A stretch of 9,431 nucleotides of DNA from Chloroflexota bacterium (GTDB taxonomy: Bacteria > Chloroflexota > Anaerolineae > DTPP01), in assembly GCA_012514615.1 (NCBI GenBank), contig JAAYZY010000164.1, forward strand, positions 1-9,431. Direction: 5' to 3'. The notes under the pieces were generated by a model, which saw only the letters and a program-made list of their open reading frames with translations, did no database searches and had not been told where the DNA came from. Each line of letters starts with the position of its first letter. Position 1 is the first letter of the stretch. Positions 1 to 4,919 of this stretch are shown here, piece by piece. Made by a program: the position numbers and the translations under genes.

Positions 1-780
1 CCGCACGCTGGCCCAGATCCCCTGCCACGTCCCCATGTCGTTCAGCGCCATGGCGTTGGTGGCGAAGAAAAGGTACACCGTGAGCCACAGCCACAGCCAG
101 GTGAAGATGAGCAGCATGAAGTTCAGCAAGAATACCACGGCTCCCTGCCCGGTCAGGGCGGCAAGGGCCACCAACACCGACAGGGGCACCGCCAGCATCA
201 CCAGGAGCAGCAGCAAGGCCAAGGCATACAAGGAGATCCGCCGCCAGGCCACCCGTACCCCAGACCACGCCGGCAGCCAGGGCTCCCCTTCGGTGCGCCG
301 CACCACCTGGGCGATCCCGCACAGGTAGACGGTGCTGAGGAACAGCCCGACCACCAGCAGCACAACGCTGGCAACAAGCAGCAGACCCAGGCTGTGCACC
401 GGCGCCACAGCCTGCTCCAGGCCGGGCAGCGAGGCCGCGCTGCCTGCCGGCAGCAGGAAGCCCGACGACACGGTCTGCACCAGGGCCGCCGGCGCCTTCA
501 GCAGAGCGAACAGGTTGCTACCCTGGGCCAGCTGCAAGAGCGCCTCTTGGCCGCCCTCGGGCAGCGCCGCCACGTTGTTGGGCAGCGGGGTCTCTTGCAC
601 CAACCGGAGCCAGGCGCGCACGATCGGCTCCACCGAGAGGCGCACCCCTAACCACAGGAACAGGTCAACCAGCACGGGGATGGCCATCAGCCAGAACCGC
701 CGCACGGCCACCGCGAACCCCGCCGAAAGCGAATCGATCACACCCACAAATGGCACTCCATGGCTCGTTAGCTTGAGCAT
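1..780 (-). CDS. multi-pass membrane protein of unknown function, 3' end outside window
   Basis: The frame is open for 260 codons from an ATG at 780 to the left edge, so the C-terminus is missing. I do not recognise the family. Hydrophobic stretches suggest four membrane segments: about residues 29-48 (rich in Leu/Trp, after RRFW), 129-153, 182-209 and 213-241. Between the first two lies a roughly 80-residue, mostly polar and amphipathic region (about 50-128) that could be a loop outside the membrane. The segment order, the charged RRTEGEPW stretch (161-168) and the VRVAWRR linker (175-181) look like a real integral membrane protein rather than a shadow frame. It follows the YfhO-type gene on the same strand after 158 bp, so co-transcription is possible, but an AT-rich start region could hold its own promoter. 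No good Shine-Dalgarno sequence precedes the ATG; a later start in the first 20 codons is possible. No function is claimed. Confidence 0.72.
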   Translation of the reverse strand, partial: MLKLTSHGVPFVGVIDSLSAGFAVAVRRFWLMAIPVLVDLFLWLGVRLSVEPIVRAWLRLVQETPLPNNVAALPEGGQEALLQLAQGSNLFALLKAPAALVQTVSSGFLLPAGSAASLPGLEQAVAPVHSLGLLLVASVVLLVVGLFLSTVYLCGIAQVVRRTEGEPWLPAWSGVRVAWRRISLYALALLLLLVMLAVPLSVLVALAALTGQGAVVFLLNFMLLIFTWLWLWLTVYLFFATNAMALNDMGTWQGIWASVR

Positions 781-783
781 CCT

Positions 784-794
784 ATTCTATCATA
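784..794 (-). promoter_or_regulatory. possible -10 elements just upstream of the 780 start
   Basis: On the minus strand, TATGAT (794-789) is followed directly by TAGAAT (789-784), in an AT-rich island within otherwise GC-rich DNA. TATGAT ends eight bases before the ATG at 780, so a transcript driven by it would begin at or very near the start codon and be essentially leaderless. That would fit the lack of a ribosome binding site. I see no convincing -35 box at 16-18 bp, so this is weak. Confidence 0.2.
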
Positions 795-839
795 AGTCGC
801 CCGTTTGGAGAAACAGGTGCGCCGCAGAAGGGATGGCAG

Positions 840-859
840 GGCGCGCCGCAGAGCGCGCC
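840..859. repeat. perfect 7-bp inverted repeat in the gap between two membrane-protein genes
   Basis: GGCGCGC (840-846) and GCGCGCC (853-859) are exact reverse complements around a six-base loop. The repeat lies between the stop of the YfhO-type gene (939) and the start of the next gene (780). It could form an RNA hairpin acting in termination or mRNA end protection, but no T-run follows it on the minus strand, so a classical intrinsic terminator is not supported. The rest of the 781-938 gap shows no small gene that I can support. Confidence 0.4.
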
Positions 860-938
860 GAGGGTACAGAGGGAGAGGGAAGAACGAGGGGCCGACCACA
901 GGGAACAGGCCAGAAGCCTGGGCTCGCTGCTGCCCCAC

Positions 939-3368
939 TCATTCTCTGCGTCTCGGCGGCGCGTTGGCCCGCAGGCGCAGGGCCAGGAGCCCCCCCAGCG
1001 TCAGGGTCCAGGCCGCCCCGCTGGTCGCCGCGCCCCACCAGAAGCTCCTCGGCTGGTAGCGGAACTCCACCCGATGCGGCCCCGGCCCCAACGGCACGGC
1101 CCGGGAGACGTAGTCGGCGCGGTAGAGCGACGCCGGCTCCCCGTCCACCCACACCCGCCAGTCGGGGTAGAAGGCGTCGCTCAGCAGCAGCCAGCCCCCG
1201 CCGTCGGTCTCCAGCGCCAAGTAGTGGGGATCGTCGGCCAGGATGCGCGCCTCGGCCCCCAGGTAGCCGGCGCCGCTCTCGGCAGGCTGCTCTTCCAACA
1301 GCGCCGGGCCCCAGGGGTCGAAGGCCGGGTCCCGCAGGCGGGCCAGCACCTCCGCCGCTGACAGGCCAACCTCCGCCGCTGGCAGCACCACCACCCGGGG
1401 CAGCGCGGCCGGGTTCTCGTAGATCCAGTGAGCGCCATCGTCAAACGCCAGGCGCAGGCCGCCCTCGGCCTGCAGCGGGTGCAGGGCCAGCACGTAACGC
1501 ACCCCCAGGCGGCTCAGCAGAGGCAAGCGTTGGCTGAGGACCTCCTGGTCGGTGGGGGCCATGCCGAAGGCCAGGTTCACCGCCCCCAGGTCGGCCAGCA
1601 GGTCGTAGCGGCGCGGCGCGCCCAGCGACGAGTAGATGCCTACGCTGGGGATACCGTAGGCCAGGTTGGCGTTTTCCGGCAGCAGGTAGGGCAGCGCGCC
1701 CCCCGGCTCCACCGGCTGGTCTGTGAGGGAGTAGATGCGCCCAGGGCTCGGCGTGCCACACGGCTCTGGCCCTTCTGTCAGCAGGCAGGGCGGGGTGATG
1801 CCGGAGCCGGCCGGCGGCAGCACCGAGCGCAGGTAGAGCAGCGCCGGCGCGCCAGGTTGGGCGGCCGATGCCTCGGTGAAGCCCAGCGGGCCGGCGTGTC
1901 CCAGCAGGTCGGCCGCCGCCAGGGCCACCCCCAGCAGCGCCCAGGCCGCCGGGCGCACACGGCCGCCCCAGCGCAGCCAGGCTGCCGTGGCCAGGGCCAG
2001 GGCCAGGGCCGCCCAGAGCTCGCCGTTGGCGGGCGAAAGGGCGTCGGCCACCCCCTGGAGCACCCCCTGCACCCGCGCCTGGAAGTAGTCGGCCCCCTGT
2101 ACGTGGAAGGCGCTGCCCTGCAGGCGTTGGGCATAGTCGGTCGCTAGGTCGGTCAGGGTGGGGCGCAGCCAGCCCACGAGCCGGCCTCCCACGAGCAGCG
2201 CAGCGGTGACGAGAAGACCCGCCGCCCCCACGGCGCGGCTCCAGCGGCGCGCAGCCTGCGGCGGCAGGCCCTGCAGACACTGCCAACCCAGCCCGGCCAG
2301 CAGGGCCAGGGCCAGGCGGGTGAGGAAAGTGAAGCGGATGCTGTTGCGGAAGAGGTGCAGCCCGGGCAGGCGGCGCACCAGCTCGAAGAGGGGAGAGTAG
2401 CGCCCCAGGGCCAGCAGCAGGCTGAGGGCTGCCAACAGCAGGGCGAAGCTCACCCGCCGATCGCGCCGCCAAGCCGGCAGGGCCAGCGCGGCCAGGGCCA
2501 GGGGCAGCAGCCCTACGTAGCCGGCGCTGCCCAGCTCCGCCAAAAGGTCGGGAGCCCACCAGGTGCTCAGGGCCCAGGGCGGCAGCGACCCCTGGCCGGC
2601 GAAGGCCGCATCCAGGCCGGCGGCGCGCAGGGAGGAGGCCTTCAGCTCCAACGTGGGCAGCCACTGCACGGCCGACAGGGCCGCGCCCAGCGCCGCTGCC
2701 CCCACCGTGGCGGCGAGGGGCCGCAGCGCCGCCCTCCAGGGGCGACCGGCTACCTGGCTCAGGGCCAAGCAGCTGGCGGCCACGGCGGTGAGCAGCAGGC
2801 CCTGAGGGAAGAAGGTGAGCCCCTGCAAGCCCAGGCACACGCCGGCCGCCACGAACGGCCCTCCGCGCCCGGTCTCGTAGCCACGTAGCAGGGCGGTGAG
2901 CACCGCTGGCAGCCAGGCCAGACAGAAGGCGATGTAGAAGTCGCCCAGGGCGCTGCCCACCACGCTCATGCCGTAGACGAAGCCCACCAGCGCCGCCGCT
3001 GGCGGAGGGATGCGCAGGGTGCGGGCCAGGGCCCAGGCGGCCGCCTGAGCACCCAACAGGTGCAGCAGGGCGCTCCAGTTGTGGGCCAGGTTCAGGGGCA
3101 GCAGCCGGTACAGCAGCAGGTTGGGCGGGTAGAGCCCGCCCATCTGCCCCTCAGCGAAGAGCGGGAAGCCGCCGGCCAGGTGCGGCGTCCAGAGCAGCAG
3201 GGTCCCCTGCCGCAGGGCTTGGGCGTAGGCAGCATGGAGCGGGTAGTGGATGGTGCGGATGTCCAACCCGTTGTACAGGAGCTGCCAGCCCAGCCAGGCT
3301 GGGCCGAAGAAGAGGGCGGTCAGGGCCATCAGGCCCAGGGGCCAGCGCCACTCTGGCCAACGGTGCAT
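939..3368 (-). CDS. YfhO-family large multi-pass membrane protein (GT-C-like)
   Basis: This is an intact 809-residue protein with a hydrophobic N-terminal two thirds (a dozen or so membrane segments) and a soluble C-terminal part. Family features are visible: a first outer loop with Asp36 (NGLDIRTIHYP), then LLLWTPHLAGGFPLF (57-71) and YPPNLLLYRLLP (80-91); a mid-protein FRNSIRFTF segment; and, at about 730-775, SDAFYPDWRVWVDGEPA followed by a beta-rich stretch ending HRVEFRYQPRSF, which I regard as the YfhO C-terminal signature. A last hydrophobic segment and the basic tail RANAPPRRRE close it. In Bacillus, YfhO is linked to glycosylation of lipoteichoic acid outside the membrane, using a lipid-linked sugar. 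The Asp in the first outer loop fits a GT-C-type catalytic acid, but the substrate here is unknown. The ATG is set by GGAGG eight bases upstream, and a strong promoter lies just before it. Family call confident; function inferred. Confidence 0.88.
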   Translation of the reverse strand: MHRWPEWRWPLGLMALTALFFGPAWLGWQLLYNGLDIRTIHYPLHAAYAQALRQGTLLLWTPHLAGGFPLFAEGQMGGLYPPNLLLYRLLPLNLAHNWSALLHLLGAQAAAWALARTLRIPPPAAALVGFVYGMSVVGSALGDFYIAFCLAWLPAVLTALLRGYETGRGGPFVAAGVCLGLQGLTFFPQGLLLTAVAASCLALSQVAGRPWRAALRPLAATVGAAALGAALSAVQWLPTLELKASSLRAAGLDAAFAGQGSLPPWALSTWWAPDLLAELGSAGYVGLLPLALAALALPAWRRDRRVSFALLLAALSLLLALGRYSPLFELVRRLPGLHLFRNSIRFTFLTRLALALLAGLGWQCLQGLPPQAARRWSRAVGAAGLLVTAALLVGGRLVGWLRPTLTDLATDYAQRLQGSAFHVQGADYFQARVQGVLQGVADALSPANGELWAALALALATAAWLRWGGRVRPAAWALLGVALAAADLLGHAGPLGFTEASAAQPGAPALLYLRSVLPPAGSGITPPCLLTEGPEPCGTPSPGRIYSLTDQPVEPGGALPYLLPENANLAYGIPSVGIYSSLGAPRRYDLLADLGAVNLAFGMAPTDQEVLSQRLPLLSRLGVRYVLALHPLQAEGGLRLAFDDGAHWIYENPAALPRVVVLPAAEVGLSAAEVLARLRDPAFDPWGPALLEEQPAESGAGYLGAEARILADDPHYLALETDGGGWLLLSDAFYPDWRVWVDGEPASLYRADYVSRAVPLGPGPHRVEFRYQPRSFWWGAATSGAAWTLTLGGLLALRLRANAPPRRRE

Positions 3369-3376
3369 GCGCCTTG

Positions 3377-3381
3377 CCTCC
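3377..3381 (-). promoter_or_regulatory. ribosome binding site of the YfhO-type gene
   Basis: GGAGG on the minus strand ends eight bases before the ATG at 3368. This fixes the start and rules out in-frame alternatives. Confidence 0.8.
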
Positions 3382-3403
3382 GTGGGGAAGTGGGTTCGGG
3401 CGC

Positions 3404-3432
3404 ATTATGGCCGCGTTGGCGGCCGCTGTCAA
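3404..3432 (-). promoter_or_regulatory. sigma-70-type promoter for the YfhO-type gene
   Basis: On the minus strand, a perfect -35 box TTGACA (3432-3427) and a five-of-six -10 box CATAAT (3409-3404) are separated by exactly 17 bp. Transcription would start near 3397, giving a leader of about 28 nt that contains the GGAGG ribosome binding site. The promoter sits in the 85-bp gap after the dead permease, so the gene can be expressed independently of it. A six-base inverted repeat fills most of the spacer, suggesting regulation. Confidence 0.7.
3409..3424. repeat. inverted repeat in the promoter spacer, possible operator
   Basis: GGCCGC and GCGGCC flank a four-base centre, a perfect 6-bp dyad lying between the -35 and -10 boxes of the promoter above. 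This is a common place for a repressor or activator to bind. No regulator gene is present in the window to pair with it, and short GC dyads arise by chance in such DNA, so the operator role is an inference. Confidence 0.4.
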
Positions 3433-3453
3433 GGGCGCTGCTGGGCTGCCCGC

Positions 3454-4036
3454 CTAGAGTTCCAGGCGGTGGAAGCGCCACAAGGCCGCGGCGACCAAGG
3501 GCAGCGTTAGGAGCGCCGTGGCCGCCACGGGCAAGAGGGGCAAGGCTGGCAAGGCCATGCCTTGGGCCACCGCGGGGCCGGCCATGGGCAGTCCCCAGGG
3601 CAGCCAGAACGCCAGGCTCCCCAGCAGGTTGGTGGTCAGCAGCCCCAGGGCCTGCACGCCCATGCTCATGCCCAACACCGTGGAACGGGCCTGGCTCCAC
3701 ACGCCCATGGTCACCGTGAGGGCAAGGTAGAAAAGGGTGTGCAAGGCGAGCATCCCCGCCCGTGGCCATGCCAACCATGGCTAGCTGGAACAGGGTCTGC
3801 AATGCCCCGCTCACCACATCCAGCTCGGGGGTCTGGCCGGTCTGAGCCGGGATCTGCTGGGGCAGCACCCACAGTACCAGGGCCGCCAGGCCGTTGAGCC
3901 TTGCCGTCTACAGGAGGACCTGGACCCACCAGCGATGGGCGCCCCACCAGGCGAGCAGCTCTTTGCGGAAGAGGTTTCCGAAACCGGCCAGCGGGCCGTG
4001 CGGATGGGCTCTTTCCAGCGCGCTATTGGCGATCAC
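3454..4036 (-). pseudogene. decayed ABC-2 type transporter permease
   Basis: Remnant of the membrane subunit of an ABC exporter. It begins at GTG 4036 (IANSALERAHP..., ribosome binding site GGGAGAG) and reads through a typical permease N-terminus (NLFRKELLAWWGAHRWWVQ) to a TAG at 3910-3908 placed after VQVLL; a Trp codon there (TGG) would restore the sense. The frame continues as a hydrophobic segment (LNGLAALVLWVLPQQIP), then FQLAMVGMATG, and changes frame at a run of four C on the plus strand (3754-3757). The C-terminal part (MLALHTLFYLALTVTMGVW to the stop at 3454) has three more hydrophobic stretches. Joined, only about 193 residues remain. Related permeases, as I recall them, have a conserved EKQSGTA...LSKP...R segment between these two parts, so an internal deletion of some 70 residues probably created the frame change. 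The start overlaps the end of the ATPase remnant, as in translationally coupled pairs. Confidence 0.8.
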
Positions 4037-4697
4037 TGCTCTCTCCCTTCACCAGGTTCATGAACGCATCCTCCAACTGGAGCGTCTTGCGGCTCTATTC
4101 GGTGACCACCAGATCCTGGTCGGCCAGGAGGAGGCGCAGCAGCCGCGCTTCGGCCTGGGCCTCGTCGTGTACGCTGACCCGCCAGGTGACCACGCCGTTG
4201 CGCCGCAGCACCTCCACGCCCGAGACCCAAGGCTGCGCGGCCAGCCGCTGCTGAGATCGGGGGGTCTAGCTCTTCCGTGTGATGGTGTAGACGGTCTGCC
4301 CACCGCTGTTGAGCAACCGTTCGATGGGCCCCTGGGCCAGCAGCGCCCCGCCGTGCAGGATGGCCACGCGGTCGCTCACCCGCTGCACATCATCCAGGAT
4401 GTGGGTGGAATAGAAGATGGTGGTGTGGCGGCGCAGACGCTCCATCACCTCCAGCACCTCGCGGCGACCGATGGGATCCAGCGCCGCCGTCGGCTCATCC
4501 AACATCAGCAGGTCGGGGTCGTTGACCTGGGCCAGGGCGATGCCCAAGCGTTGGCGTTCGCCGCCCGAGGAGCCCCGCACCGGGCCATCGGCCTTGCCGC
4601 GAAGGCTCACCAGGTCCAGGGAATCCAGGGCCCGTACCTGGCCGTAGGCCTTGCAGAGCCGTTTGGTTTGAATGACCATCTCTTCAGTCTGGGTCAT
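4023..4697 (-). pseudogene. decayed ABC transporter ATP-binding protein lacking Walker A
   Basis: Remnant of the ATPase partner of the permease. The start at 4697 (MTQTEEMVIQTKRLCKAYG) has an AGGAGG eight bases upstream. The first ORF encodes 143 residues to TAG 4268-4266. It has an A-loop tyrosine (Tyr18, CKAYG), then after ALDSLDLV it jumps to KADGPVRG and the signature SSGGERQRL (43-51), Walker B LLMLDE (63-68), a D-loop and the H-loop His99 (STHILDDV). The whole segment with Walker A and the Q-loop, roughly 100 residues in relatives, is missing, with the junction near 4600-4620. Beyond the TAG the same frame still encodes a recognisable C-terminal domain (LAAQPWVSGVEVLRRNGVV, then LEDAFMNLVKGE), broken by a second TAG inside VVTE*SRK, and ends at TAG 4025-4023, overlapping the permease GTG. 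It cannot bind ATP normally. A longer upstream extension of the frame was rejected for lack of a ribosome binding site. Confidence 0.88.
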
Positions 4698-4705
4698 GGC
4701 GATCT

Positions 4706-4711
4706 CCTCCT
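4706..4711 (-). promoter_or_regulatory. ribosome binding site of the decayed ATPase gene
   Basis: A perfect AGGAGG on the minus strand ends eight bases before the ATG at 4697. It shows where the original gene began and that its translation signal has not decayed. Confidence 0.75.
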
Positions 4712-4810
4712 GTTGGCCCGGCCCCTGCCTGCCGGTCTCGCCCCCCCGGTGTAGCCGCTGGTCACCATCAGCGCATCGGCCAGGTGGGCAGACCACACCC
4801 GCCCAAAGGG

Positions 4811-4845
4811 GCGAGTCCGAGGCCCGGCCAGGGCCTTGGACTCGC
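4811..4845. repeat. 35-nt near-perfect inverted repeat upstream of dinG
   Basis: Two 15-base arms (4811-4825 and 4831-4845) pair at 14 of 15 positions around a 5-base centre; the odd position is a G-U wobble in plus-strand RNA. It lies in the 222-bp divergent region between the ATPase remnant and dinG, ending 23 bp before the TATAAT box. It could be an operator for dinG, or the terminator hairpin of a small transcript or lost gene. The plus-strand sequence after it is TTCCCCC, not a T-run, so a standard intrinsic terminator is doubtful. The rest of 4698-4919 holds no gene I can support. Confidence 0.6.
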
Positions 4846-4868
4846 TTCCCCCAGCGGCGTACCTGGTG

Positions 4869-4874
4869 TATAAT
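4869..4874 (+). promoter_or_regulatory. -10 box of the dinG promoter
   Basis: A perfect TATAAT stands out in GC-rich DNA 45 bp before the chosen ATG. Transcription would start near 4881, leaving a leader of about 39 nt. At 17 bp upstream only TTCCCC (4846-4851) is found, a poor -35 match that directly abuts the long dyad, so the promoter may need an activator or rely on the strong -10 box. Confidence 0.5.
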
Positions 4875-4919
4875 GCCCCAGGCAACCTTCCCCGTCGGCC
4901 CCCGAAGAGGCCGCTAGAA

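Noticed and set aside
332..1537. A 401-codon plus-strand frame across two minus-strand membrane-protein genes
   Set aside because: It is rich in Pro, Arg, Ala and Gly with no domain, spans a clear intergenic gap, and lies opposite convincing membrane-protein sequence.
3454..3774. A separate 106-residue membrane protein starting at ATG 3774
   Set aside because: It has no ribosome binding site, and its sequence is the C-terminal part of the broken ABC-2 permease.
3908..4268. Idea that TAG is recoded as an amino acid, since all three extra stops in the ABC pair are TAG
   Set aside because: dinG and the permease itself end at TAG, and reading through TAG would not restore the missing Walker A or the permease frame. 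Ordinary gene decay is simpler.
4697..4796. An upstream extension of the ATPase frame (33 more residues)
   Set aside because: The extension has no family similarity and no ribosome binding site, whereas AGGAGG marks the start at 4697.
4720..4845. A tRNA or small RNA gene in the divergent region, prompted by the strong hairpin
   Set aside because: There is no cloverleaf, no T-loop-like GGTTCGA sequence and no convincing promoter in front; only the single long hairpin is visible.
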